Shown here piece after piece: positions 38,424 to 48,209 of a stretch of 64,000 nt of DNA. The DNA is from Otis tarda (lineage: Eukaryota > Chordata > Aves > Otidiformes > Otididae). The translations under genes were made by a program, and so were the position numbers. How positions within the stretch are numbered: position 1 is the stretch's first letter; every line of letters begins with the position of its first letter. The stretch lies in assembly GCA_026413225.1 (NCBI GenBank), contig JAPMTP010000045.1, positions 372,001-436,000 on the forward strand, given 5' to 3'. Below the pieces are notes generated by a model, which worked only from the letters and a program-made list of their open reading frames with translations, was not told where the DNA came from and made no database searches.

Positions 38424-39302
38424 CTATCGTGACAGGAGCCGTGCAGGTTCTGCCATGGGCTCTCTGGCCTTCTGCTTGCCCACGCACACAGGCTGCTGGG
38501 CTTGCAGGGACTCTTCTTTCAGCCTGCACAAAACGGGAGGGGGAAAGCGTCCGTCACCGCGTCAACCCCCCAAAACACAGCTGGCCTCCACACTTGCAAC
38601 CCTCCTAGGACCCTCCCCACACCATGGGGTGATGCTGATGGACATGGGAGCAGCAAGCGCCTTGCTTGGACTGGCAAAAACTTCAGCAGGCACTTTCCCT
38701 GTGCCCATTCCTTGTGCCCTGGACAGCCCTTCCCATCGGCTCCCACGCCTGGCTCTGTCCCGCTGACACCGGCCCTCCACCCCAGCCAATGCCGCCGCTC
38801 TCCCTGCGTCCGGCCCGTCCGCACCAGGGAATTTGCCAAGGGTCCCCCGACTCTACCACTGCCTGACTGCGCTGGGCCCTGCGAGGCACCCAGAGGACGT
38901 CTCTCTGCTTCTCCTCACCATTCTGCTTTGGACCATACCAACACGGGACCAGTCCTGGCCAGCGGCACAACCAGGTGTGTATCGCTGCCGCGAGGCTGCA
39001 CCACTCCTTCCCCCGAGTTTCCCGTCGCTTTGCAGCCCAGGACCTTGTCTCACTCGGACCCGCGGCCACCCACAGCCACCCGGCCTCTGGTACCTCTTGC
39101 TCTCATGAAGCTTCATCATTTCTTCTTTCTTCTCCAGGCAGCTCTGGAGGTTCTTGAGCTTTTCCAACAGCTCCTCCACGTGTTTCTGCCTCTGCAGCCC
39201 TGCTTGTTCCCTTTCCTCCTGAGGGAGCTGCTTCAGAGACCGCGTTCCTGACAGCTCCTTCATCTTCACCAGGCTTGCCAGAGCACTAATGATGTCAACG
39301 TA
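38424..39302 (-). pseudogene. FHAD1: FHAD1-like copy c, last two exons only
   Basis: Exon 39094-39302 and terminal exon 38424-38523 (stop at 38424-38426) are intact and in phase, and encode SLKQLPQEEREQ and ...KAREPMAEPARLLSR. Everything upstream is missing because an ERVL LTR starts at 39371, inside the preceding intron. Without promoter or upstream exons this is a gene relic unless it is spliced from a retroviral transcript reading leftward from the minus-strand LTR, which the sequence would permit but does not show. Confidence 0.8.
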
Positions 39303-39370
39303 CTGCGGAAAGCCCCGGGAATGCATTATTTCCTCGGCCTGACAATTCCTCTGCCACCTACCATCACCCC
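38443..39370. repeat. Tandem unit c (truncated to 928 bp)
   Basis: Starts at the same junction as unit b and matches 18218-19146 of unit b and 57662-58590 of unit d. It stops abruptly at 39370, where an ERVL LTR begins. In the other units the sequence continues without interruption through this point (around 19145 and 58591). Only the last two FHAD1-like exons survive here. Confidence 0.93.
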
Positions 39371-39821
39371 TGTCGCAGTTCAGCCCCGATCGGGACCACA
39401 CTACGCAGTCTCTCTCTCACTCCCCCCCCACCCTCCAGTGGGACAGAAGGGAGAACTGGTAAACAAAAAAAAAAACCAGCAAAAACATGTGGGCTGTGAT
39501 GGAACAAAAAAAAAAAAAAATTAACAGTGGAAAACAAAACAGTGATGGAAAACAAATACATTATAATGGCTTACAACAAATCCCCACACCTGGTTTCTTC
39601 CAAGTAGCAGGAGGCTCCCCTCAGCACCCTCCTCACTGATACCCTGAGCACCATGTCAGATGGGATGGAACAGCCCTTGGGCTCACTTGGGTAAATTAAC
39701 CCCAGCTGTTAGCTCATTAGTTAACTATCCCAGCTGCCTGCCCCAGCCATAGGGGCCACCAGCTCCAGTTCTCTGCCCAGCTCAGGTGAATATTAACTCT
39801 GTCCTAGCCAGAACCAGGACA
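39371..39821 (-). mobile_element. ERVL 3' LTR
   Basis: 451 bp with TGTC/GACA ends, reading on the minus strand from TGTCCTGGTTCTGGCTAGGA. This start is typical of abundant avian ERVL LTRs. A purine-rich tract (AAGGGGTGGATAA, 39822-39834) directly precedes it on the minus strand, so it is the 3' LTR and the internal region lies to its right. Its outer end coincides with the truncation of tandem unit c at 39370. Confidence 0.8.
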
Positions 39822-40580
39822 TTATCCACCCCTTAGTCCACACCATCTACAGCATGCCCAGACCCTACACTTTCCGATTAATCATCAACTTTTTCTTTCT
39901 TTGATCTGCTTGTATGCAGACACACAGATGTAACTCCCCTAGTCCACGGCCCATCCCTCCAAAAGCTCTTTTGAGTTTATCCAGTCCATAACTTTGGGCT
40001 CCATCTGTCATAACAGTCTCTCAGCGCAGGACAGACAATGCCATGTTTGCTCAGGCAGTGTATCTGCTGCGAGTGATTTAGCATGTTCATGGTCTGCAGA
40101 CTGAAGATCTATTGCTAGGTGCTAGTGGCAAGAGCCAGTTCTGGTTCCATCACTGCTGCCTTTTTTTCTGTTTTATCCAAGTTCATTCTTTGTTGGTCTA
40201 GGTGATTTTACTGTAATACTTTTGACACAACACAAGTCTCTCAGGGTGTGGAGCAGGAGGAAGCAAAGAGGCACACAGAACGGCTGGATAATGACATCCA
40301 GTACTATACAGTAATCAGCATCAAGCACTTCAAATTATTGGCTCTTTTCACCTAAAATTAGATCTCCTTGAGGTACACATCGGACTTCCCCATCCTCCTG
40401 CATTACCCACCAAGTACACCCAGGTCCTTGAGCAAAAGCAATCCCATGCACGGGTTTGCCTTTGCCCAGGGGAGAAATGACCCAGACTGTCTTCCCCAGT
40501 ATATTCATCACATGCACCACAGGGACTTTATCCCCTTCAACAGTATGCAGCCGTTCAGATTGGGAGGGCCAGCTCGATTG
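39822..40580 (-). mobile_element. ERVL internal region, integrase C-terminus to polypurine tract
   Basis: 40335-40580 on the minus strand encodes the end of the ERVL integrase, with the family-typical GKGKPVHGIAFAQGPG and WVMQEDGEV motifs. The open frame continues directly from the integrase core at 46067-46605 once the inserted provirus between them is removed. 39835-40334 is non-coding 3' internal sequence with no env recognised, as expected for ERVL. Confidence 0.75.
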
Positions 40581-40586
40581 GTGGAC
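40581..40586. repeat. Target-site duplication, left
   Basis: GTGGAC, identical to 46061-46066 on the other side of the provirus. Six bases is the duplication length of alpharetroviral integrases. Confidence 0.9.
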
Positions 40587-40935
40587 TGCAGGCTTCTCTT
40601 GCCGGCTAACCTACCCCGCACGCACCGGAGCCCCGCTCCGGGGAAAGCAGGGCATCACACGGATACCGTCAAGCCAAGCCTTCAATTTAATGCTGCGCAA
40701 CAAAGGGTTAAATACCCGTACACCCGCCACGCACGCGAACGCACCCGCCCCCCTGCACCCATGGACCCATCCATGCCCGCCACGCACCTGCACCTGCACC
40801 CATGGACTTATCCGTGCCCACCACGTACGTGGACGCACCTGCCCCCTGCGCCCATGGACCTATCCGCGCCTAGCGCGCGAATCACTGCAGACTGCCCCTC
40901 CTGCATACATGCAGCCCTGCTAACGTTACCCCACA
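40587..40935 (-). mobile_element. 3' LTR of alpharetrovirus-like provirus
   Basis: 349 bp, minus orientation, TG...CA ends. Contains a TATTTAA promoter element (minus strand of about 40710-40716) and ATTAAA as a candidate poly(A) signal. A polypurine tract (AGAGGGGGGAAT, 40936-40947) lies just inside. It is 52 bp longer than the 5' LTR because of an extra internal copy of a CATGGAC-containing repeat around 40805-40880. Confidence 0.88.
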
Positions 40936-40984
40936 ATTCCCCCCTCTATGCTAAATCATTCTAGTCTAATGGCTGGTACCCTGA

Positions 40985-41667
40985 GGTGGATGCCGCTATA
41001 ACATAGTTGATTACGAATAGTTGCCTAGTAACCCCTCAATCATAGCATGCACGAAACTTAACAGTAACAGAAACAAATAAAGCATTATCAAAGCAACTGC
41101 TAGGATTGTCAGACCTATAGACACAATATTTCTTAGCCATCTAGGTAAACCGAACAGGTCTGGAAACTACCCCAGTCCTTTAGGGCTTTGACGTTGAATA
41201 CTGACTGGGCAGCATGCGCACGTGTCTTCTCCGAGGCCAAGGAAGCATTTTCGCTGAAGTTCAAACAGCAGTAAACCTGGAGACCTGGGACTCCCTCTAG
41301 GTCGCTGCAACCGATGCCAGGCCTCGCAAGGGCATAATCTAATGCCAGCTTCATTTGCGTCAGTCCTTCATCGTGTGCTGCTAAAGCAGTCGCCAGTTCA
41401 GATATGGCGAGGGCTGTGCGGTTGGCATTCCCAAGAGCCCAACAGGCCACACGCTATGCAAACCTGAGTAGAGTTGGTGTAATGCGTGAATTGCTCCCAA
41501 AAGTTAGTCATTATCACTTGCATTGGAAGACTCACAATCAGGATCAATCCCACTAGGATGAGCTGGAGAGTGCCACACCGCTCGGTTACCCTGCTGATCC
41601 TCCAGCCACAGCTGTACCAACCAGGCTGGGATCCATCGGGTCCCCGCACCTGTAGAGATACAAGCAT
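40985..41667 (-). pseudogene. env: env remnant with large internal deletion
   Basis: The first frame (41398-41667) gives a hydrophobic leader (TLQLILVGLILIVSL) and the first residues of a surface subunit. It then passes by deletion and frameshift into a transmembrane-subunit ectodomain (41133-41450) and a hydrophobic anchor near 41000-41080 with a stop just before the polypurine tract. Most of the surface subunit is absent, so no functional envelope is encoded. Confidence 0.65.
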
Positions 41668-42409
41668 ACCCTTGTCCCCATGTTAGCAAATCAGCGGGAC
41701 CTTCCCAGCCTGGGTTTTCTGGCAGGCAGAACCAGACCTTTGGGAGTGCCTTGCCCCCAAACAGCGGCTGACGCGAGGAAAAATGGTTTTGGATAGGGGA
41801 AACGGATTGGGGGTTAGCGAAGGACATATGATTCAGTACCACAAGCGCTTCACCGACCAAGACCCCCGGAGAACCCCTCTTTCCCCCCTCTCTTAAGCAG
41901 ATTAGCTGTGCTTTCAGGGTTTTGTGTGCGCGTTCTACAATCACTTGCTTGGTGCTGTTCAGAGGAATGCCAAACGTATGGCGGACTCCCCACGTCTGCA
42001 GGAAGTTGTGAGATATCTGTGACGGCCCACGGTCAGTCTTTATTTTCCGAGGTATCCTAGGCAAATAAAAGCCCAGCTCTGGTGCAGGATGGATTTTGTG
42101 TTATGGACGTCGTGAATGGACACATGAAGAGAGCTCGGGAGCAAGTGTCGATCGCAACATGAATGTATTTGAAACAGCCAAATAGCGCATAGTCTGTGAT
42201 ATCTAGTTGTCGTACCTGGTTTGGAGCATACCTCCAGGGTTAACACCTGGGTAGTATAAGACCTGGTTCGGCTTTGCTGCTTGACATGCTGGACAGGCTG
42301 CCACTACAGCCCAACCATGTGAGATGGGCAGTCGGAACTGACGTCGTATGGCGTGTGCGTTCTGATGTATTATTCTCTGTATCACTTTTATAGACAGGTG
42401 ACCAAGCAC
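41504..42409 (-). pseudogene. pol: Alpharetrovirus-like integrase (broken)
   Basis: Three minus-strand frames in order: an HHCC zinc-binding part (42203-42409, with ACPACQ), part of the catalytic core (42040-42246), then the core end and C-terminus (41504-42064). The last of these has KTDRGPSQISHNF and VERAHKTLKAQL around the catalytic Asp and Glu, and a C-terminal PGWEGPADLLTWGQGY. At least two frameshifts break it. Reverse transcriptase and protease are missing. Confidence 0.72.
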
Positions 42410-42429
42410 GGAATGATTATACCTAGTAT

Positions 42430-43890
42430 AATGCCTAGTATCACAATTTTTTAGCTAAGGATAGCAACCACCTAGCTATGCCCTACACAAGCTAATAAGA
42501 TTACTAATGACACCTTATCTATATATAAAAAAAAAACCCTAAATTTCACTATTTTCTACTAATTTTCTATTATTATATTCTCTATTACTACAAACATAAT
42601 AACTTCAGTAACTTTCTTATCTACAAAGCCAGTGACTAATTTTGCAGGCCTCTGTTGAAACAAGCCATAAATTCCATTAACAATGTCTTGTATCTTAAAG
42701 TTCCCTTCTCCTTCCATGGCTTTCTTCCAGCGAGCACGATTGTATCCCTCTCCCAAGGTCAGTTTGCTTTCACTGACACTGTACTGGCTCAAGAAATACC
42801 CACATCTCTCTCTTCTTTGTTTATGAGAAGAGGCTTGTTTCAACGCTTTATCTATTAAAGTCTGCACATATTTCAACACACACACGGAATACAGATCAAA
42901 ATACATATATAAAAAGAATGAATAAGCGTCCTACAGCTATTTGTAATAAGCTTTTATCAATCCACCAAAAAGATTTCTGAATATATCAAAATCATCACTT
43001 TGTTGCTGGTTTTGTACTCCTTTTTGCAAGTTTTGAATACTTTTGTGAATAGATTCCGAATAATCAGACAGATTCATGCAGCAAAGCCCATCAAAATCCT
43101 GACAACCATGATTTTGTGCTACTAATAAAAATCTACTACTGATCTATTCTGTTACCAACCCGACTACGCCAAAGACACCGCCGAGCAGGAGGATGTTTAT
43201 CAGCCGGGTCAGAGCAGAGAAAGGAGGCAGGCGCAGCATCTTCAGGGCGTCCCCTGTTGTAAATAAAGTGTGCTCTGGGTCCGTCCTCTCCCCTTTGCTC
43301 CGAGCCACCTCTGTTTATACCCTCCGCAGATTCAGTGAAAGAGTACTGACCAGGTGTTGCTGCATGCGTGGCCAGCGCATACAACAAGGCCTGACCAGAC
43401 GTTGCTGCATGTGTGGCCAGCACATGCAACAAGGTCTGTCAAATATGTGCTCTGCAGGCTAACAGCGGCTCTGTTTTGTAAAATAGTATAGCATATAGAA
43501 CCTATATCAATTAACAGTGTTAATAGTACTGATATAATTGCATGTGTTTACTTAGCAAGCCAAAAGCCCAATTTATTTAACATAGCTAACGCCTAGGCAC
43601 TTGCCACATCAAGTGCAAAGATTGAAGCAGCAATAATTTTACTTAGTTTCCAAAACTCTGTATTATCTTGGCAACCAGATTCAATGCTATGTATGCTTCG
43701 TTTAGGTCTTTTATGCTGTCTGGATTTTGATATGTGCTCGCATGATTACGTCATACTGTGTCGTTGCAATGTATAGATCTTAAAGCATTTACAATCATTA
43801 CCCCTCTAGAAACATTAGCTCTTGAATAGTTAAAAAAAAAAAAAATAGGCAGAAGTACATCTTTAGGGATCCCAAAAGTTCCATCTTTTG
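42430..43890 (-). pseudogene. env: Envelope-derived, AT-rich segment with transmembrane-subunit motif
   Basis: 43146-43237 (minus) encodes a Met-led hydrophobic stretch of signal-peptide type (LINILLLGGVFGVVGLV). 43078-43104 encodes a CX6CC motif, the disulphide-bonding hallmark of many retroviral transmembrane subunits, followed by a heptad-rich segment to about 42930. Later frames are broken by stops. 43250-43470 carries two imperfect copies of a GTTGCTGCATG...CAACAAGG block about 55 bases apart. The rest is AT-rich with no clear coding. Confidence 0.5.
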
Positions 43891-44250
43891 TTATTTAGCA
43901 CTCAGCACTCGCGGCTGCTGTTGTTTTCCACAGAATTGTCGCCCTACCGCTATCTGATCTGGCAGATTGCCCAAGCATGTTCTGAAAGGCTTATTTGAAG
44001 ATGATATAGACAAACAAATGATGTCCTGTCCTGTGGCATTAACCATAATTACCCACACATTTGTTCTTTCCGTAACTGATGTCCATGGAGCTGCCACACA
44101 GGTTGTTAACAATCCGACGGACGCAAGGCAGCTTGGAGCGCTGGTCATACCCATCGTGCAGGGATCCACTTGTTCACTGCTCCTGTAGAGACACAAGCAT
44201 ATCCTTTCCCCCACGTCATAAGAGGGAATGGTCCTTCCCAATTACCTGTT

Positions 44251-44256
<6 letters not shown>
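43891..44256 (-). pseudogene. Integrase C-terminus and env start, second retroviral segment
   Basis: After the A-run one frame reads an integrase C-terminal motif (GNWEGPFPLMTWGKGYACVS, to about 44145). An overlapping frame (44241-43891) reads like the beginning of an envelope surface subunit. The integrase motif closely resembles, but is not identical to, that at 41504-41700, so two related elements are represented. Both frames are broken. Confidence 0.5.
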
Positions 44257-44283
<27 letters not shown>

Positions 44284-44453
44284 GGCTCAGCTTCCTGCAC
44301 CTGCTCATTAACGAGACTTGGAAAGCCAGACAGTGTCCTTGGTCTCATTAACAACAACCCTTATCATCAGAGCATTTTTATCAACATTCTTCACATACAA
44401 AATCCAAAGCTTCTAAGAGGAAAATTAACTTCATCCCTGCTAAAACCAAGACA
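44257..44453 (-). mobile_element. Embedded ERVL LTR fragment ending in poly(A)
   Basis: On the minus strand this starts TGTCTTGGTTTTAGC, like the 5' end of an avian ERVL LTR, after a short purine stretch (GGGATGAATAC). It continues for about 170 bases and ends in a run of about 27 A (44257-44283). Directly after the A-run comes integrase and env-like sequence of another element. It looks like the 3' end of a polyadenylated RNA joined into the provirus. Confidence 0.6.
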
Positions 44454-44578
44454 GTATTCATCCCTTATTTCACACCATTTACTTCATGCTTATACACACA
44501 CACACACAAACACGCCACCTCTATAACAAGGAAGCTCCAAAGACCGAAGGCTCCTTTTCCAGATCTATGGGACCTGGA

Positions 44579-45684
44579 TCAAAGGGATTTTTCTGGCTCG
44601 CTGTTAGTCTTTGTTTCCATGGACGAAGGAACAGACGGGGTAACGGGTGCTGTTGAATCTCCTTTCTGCGTGTGATTCTTCAAGGCTTCAAACATTACAC
44701 GCCACACCGGTAATAACTTTTGAACAGCAGGGTCACCCCGCGTTACACAGTCCCACAGTCTAATACCTATGGTGTTCCAGGAGCCCACTGTATAGATATT
44801 ACAGAGGTTTGCGTTTGATACGTGAGCGGACACCCAAGTCAACAAGCTCTTCAGGTCAGTGTTATTAATAGCACAGTTCTGTTCTTCTAACATTTTTGTT
44901 AGACTCGTTAAAACTGATTTATGTTCCTTTGAAGCAATGCTTCTCGTCGTTCTGATCTGGAGGACCGCGGCTCTATCACCTGCCGCTTTATCCTTGATCT
45001 CGGGGACTGCGGCTCTTTTCCCCACCGAGAAAGCGCTAGGACCCCGCTCAGCGTCCCGCGATTCCTTGGGCGCCACCTCGAAACTGGCTCCCGCCTCATT
45101 ATCACCCCTCCACGAATTTACAAGCGGTGGAGCTGATGGGGCAGAAAGAGTGAGAGAGGGCATTTCTGTGTCCTCGTATTTGGGGGGTTGTTCTTTCGGG
45201 TCAGGCTCCTCCGGCAAGGAAGGCGTGATACACGGGGGAGTACACCCAAATTCCATCGCCCCTCTACCACCATCAGAGGCTCCCGGCCGAACCGGGCAGA
45301 CCACCGGAGCACCACCCCCTGTCCCCTCCGCGCCGTCTCGACCCCGTTCGTCCCCCTCCCCTTCCGAGGGCCACCCTTCTTTGACTGCAATTAAAGCCGC
45401 AACCCACACTTTGCACGCCTCTCGAGCCTTAGCCAGCAGTCTTTTCACCGAACCTAACTTCTTCAGCCGTGTCGCCACACCCTTCGTTCCGACCCCCCTT
45501 CTTCCAGTAACTCTTTCCCCGCCGCCTGTAACCGCGCCACGTCCATCACCTCTCCCGGCTTGTTAATCAAGCCCCTTTTCTGCATCCATAGGATGAACTC
45601 CGTCAACGGTGCCCTGTGCACCGGACAATTCACATCTTTACCCAACGCCTTTAATACCTTCACTGTATCAGAGATGGATGCCAT
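44579..45684 (-). pseudogene. gag: gag remnant of alpharetrovirus-like provirus
   Basis: The gag start (MASISDTVKVLKALGKD) opens at 45684 and is frameshifted near 45470 into a second open frame that runs to 44579. The region shows an N-terminal matrix-like helical part, a long Pro/Gly/Ser-rich middle with a PPKY late-domain-type motif, and the beginning of a capsid-like helical part. It stops before any nucleocapsid zinc knuckles, and no protease or reverse transcriptase follows. It is not functional as a full gag. The product would act in particle assembly in an intact virus. Confidence 0.7.
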
Positions 45685-45743
45685 CTTAACAGCAGGCAGG
45701 CACGACCGCCGCGCGGCCCCAGCTCAAAACCGTCCGGACCTGT

Positions 45744-45761
45744 ATCACGTCGGGGTCACCA
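45744..45761 (-). other. Primer-binding site, tRNA-Trp type
   Basis: TGGTGACCCCGACGTGAT on the minus strand, two bases after the LTR. This is the site known from avian sarcoma-leukosis viruses and marks the element as alpharetrovirus-like. Confidence 0.88.
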
Positions 45762-45763
45762 CT

Positions 45764-46060
45764 TGCAGGCTTCTCTTGCCGGCTAACCTACCCCGCACGC
45801 ACCGGAGCCCCGCTCCGGGGAAAGCAGGGCATCACACGGATACCGTCAAGCCAAGCCTTCAATTTAATGCTGCGCAACAAAGGGTTAAATACCCGTACAC
45901 CCGCCACGCACGCGAACGCATCCGCCCCCCTGCACCCATGGACCCATCCATGCCCGCCACGCACCTGCACCTGCACCCATGGACTTATCCGTGCCCAGCG
46001 CGCGAATCACTGCAGACTGCCCCTCCTGCATACATGCAGCCCTGCTAACGTTACCCCACA
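45764..46060 (-). mobile_element. 5' LTR of alpharetrovirus-like provirus
   Basis: 297 bp, otherwise nearly identical to 40587-40935, which implies a fairly recent insertion. The tRNA-Trp-type primer site follows it on the minus strand. Confidence 0.88.
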
Positions 46061-46066
46061 GTGGAC
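46061..46066. repeat. Target-site duplication, right
   Basis: GTGGAC, the partner of 40581-40586. Together they date the provirus as a later insertion into the ERVL. Confidence 0.9.
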
Positions 46067-46605
46067 TACCCAAGTGTTGACTAGCCAAGCGGCTTTTGCT
46101 AAATGTTTGTCCCAGTTTTTGAAGGTTCCACCACCCATTGCTTTCAGTGTCGTTTTCAGCAGCCCATTGTACCTTTCAATTCTTCCACAGGCTGGTGCGT
46201 GATAGGGGATGTGGTATACCCACTCGATGCCATGCTCTTTGGCCCAGGTGTCTGTGAGGTTGTTTCGGAAGCGGGTACCATTGTCTGATTCAATTCTTTC
46301 TGGAGTGCCATGTCGCCATAAGACTTGTTTCTCAAGGCCCAGGATGGTGTTCCGGGCAGCGGCATGGGGCACAGGATATGTTTCCAGCCATCCGGTGGTT
46401 GCTTCTACCATTGTAAGCACATAGCGCTTGCCTTGGCGGGTTTGTGGGAATGGGATGTAATCAACTGGCCAGGCCTCTCCATATTTACACTGCAGCCATT
46501 GTCCTCCATAGCACAGAGGCTTTAACCGCTTGGCTTGCTTGATTGCAGCACACATTTCCCATTCGTGGATAACCTGTTGTAAGGGTCGGTCAGAAAATCA
46601 GTATT
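46067..46605 (-). mobile_element. ERVL integrase core (pol fragment)
   Basis: Open minus-strand frame carrying the zinc-finger end (VIHEWEMCAAIKQAK) and the D,D-35-E core: Asp in WPVDYI, Asp in ESDNGTRF and Glu in GRIERYNG are all present. The frame closes upstream with a stop near 46603, where the ERVL is cut. Reverse transcriptase and gag are absent from the window. The reading frame is interrupted at 46066 by the provirus that occupies 40587-46060. Confidence 0.8.
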
Positions 46606-47390
46606 GTCTCAGCCTTGTCATCGAGGACTTCCAGGTGGACTGTGGACTTGATCTGGCCTAAAAGTTAGGCTCACAACTGGACATGAGTTGCTGCCAGCAG
46701 CCTGCCTGAGATGCAGTTGTTTTTTTCCGGGGAACAGAACGGAACTGTTATGGACAAGGCCGACTCTGGCCTAACAACAAAATGTACAACACCCTTGAGA
46801 TGGCGGACAGAGTGGCGCGGAGGTGCCACGGCTCAGCCCTGTTGTCAAAAACTGCCAGAGAGAACCGTGCAGCTGCTATCAAGGAGGATGGAAAATATTG
46901 AAAACAAAACTATTGATGCTCTACAAGGGCTGCAAACTGAAGTATCCAGCTTGTCAAAAGTAGTTTTACAGAATCGGATGGCCCTGGACCTATTTTTGGC
47001 CTCGCAAGGGGGGTTGGCACAGTCATTAACACAAGCTGTTGTATGTATCTAGATCAGAGTGGTAGGATCTCCACAGATCTAAAAGAGATTCGGGAGCAGA
47101 CTAAAAGCTTACGTGAGGTCACCAAGGATGATACTTCACGGGGCTTTGAAGATGTGTGGAACAAACTTACTTCTCGGCTTCCCAGTCTCACACGGGTGAA
47201 ACAATTATTTACGGCTGCTACGTTGCTTGGTTTGCTCATTTTCCTTACTTGCAGTCTAATTCAATGTGCTTCCTGGTGCTGTGAAAGGGCCACAGGGAGT
47301 TACGAAGAAAGGAAATCACATAAACTTAAATATCGAGTAGAATCAGGCAAGGATTTTAAAAGGACCATCAAAACCAATGGGATTCTCTAA
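46606..47390 (+). pseudogene. env: Gammaretrovirus-like env transmembrane remnant (element A)
   Basis: Plus strand, two frames (46711-47052 and 47043-47390) joined by a frameshift at about 47045. It shows a coiled-coil ectodomain around LQNRMALDLFLASQGG, then a membrane anchor (LFTAATLLGLLIFLTCSLI) and a short cytoplasmic tail. The CX6CC motif expected after LQNR-LD is gone; only one Cys remains (AVVCIY). 46606-46710 is short transition sequence with no feature recognised. Confidence 0.65.
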
Positions 47391-47433
47391 ATTTTGCAAA
47401 AGAATTTGCAATGATCTTTAAGAAGGGGGGAGT

Positions 47434-48209
47434 TGAAGAGGAGATCTAGAAGAATAAAGGACTAATCAGAATAATAATAAAATTATTAAGCAATAAAACA
47501 AGTAGCTTTATAATAAACCAGTAGGTTTTGGATAGCCTAGCAGGAACCCTGCAGAACAATTTAATTCTTGTGCGAAAGTACAAACTAATAACCTCGAGAG
47601 AAAGAACAGCAGAGTCAGAAATTTACCATAACAAGGTACTTTCAGAATGCCCCAGCAGGTGCTGGGATGAGTCCGACGGGAACATCCTGAGGGAGCACAG
47701 ACACACGAGTGAAACCAAGAGAAGGGGGCTTCAGGGGTTTAGAAGCAACTGCTGGGGTGGAACAACCAAGGACACTGGGAACCAACACAGACAAGTCGCT
47801 AAGAAGCTTCCTTGGCAGCAAGAAGAAAGAAAAACAAAAGTCTGAGTTCACGCAGCGCACACGGTGATGAAGAGGAGGAAACAACCACCGGCTGAAGTAA
47901 ACGACCAGCAGAGGGACTGCGACTCCTGAGAACAGACACGGGAGGACGCAGAGACTGGGGAAGAACCTGTCTCACCTGGGTGGAAACTTACGAGAATGAT
48001 TTCTCGAAAAACTAACGACTATGTCACCAAATCCTCGGGAATTCTACGAATCTGTGTGTCTGCGATGCACAAATCTTGTACCTGTCGCTCATCACGGCGC
48101 AGGCGTTTGGAGGAGCGATCCCCCGCGTGCCCGGCGCTGTAATAAAGAATACCTGCTTAATAGTTACCTGGACTACGAAGTTTCTTTTCTCAGAGCTTTT
48201 TCGGCTTCA
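47434..48209 (+). mobile_element. 3' LTR of element A
   Basis: Preceded by a polypurine tract (AAGAAGGGGGGAG, 47420-47432) and bounded by perfect TGAAG/CTTCA inverted ends. AATAAA lies near 48140. The R/U5 part (GGAGCGATCCCCCGCGTGCC...) is clearly related to that of element B's LTR at 50425-50460, so A and B belong to one broad family. Confidence 0.65.

Larger units (their letters stand above)
18218..38442. repeat. Tandem unit b (complete, 20,225 bp)
   Basis: A full repeat period, measured between the two identical junctions at 18217/18218 and 38442/38443. Alignment by eye to unit a stays in register, with offsets drifting between +20213 and +20297 because of small indels. Long stretches, such as the promoter and first-exon region 34.5-35.2 kb versus 14.3-15.0 kb, differ at only a few positions, which indicates recent duplication or gene conversion. 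A local tandem duplication of about 27 bp near 33256-33310 is private to this unit. Confidence 0.95.

Noticed and set aside
44257..44453. Processed pseudogene made by LINE machinery
   Set aside because: Avian CR1 does not use poly(A) tails, the A-run sits between viral segments inside one LTR pair, and no target duplication flanks it. Template switching during reverse transcription explains it better.
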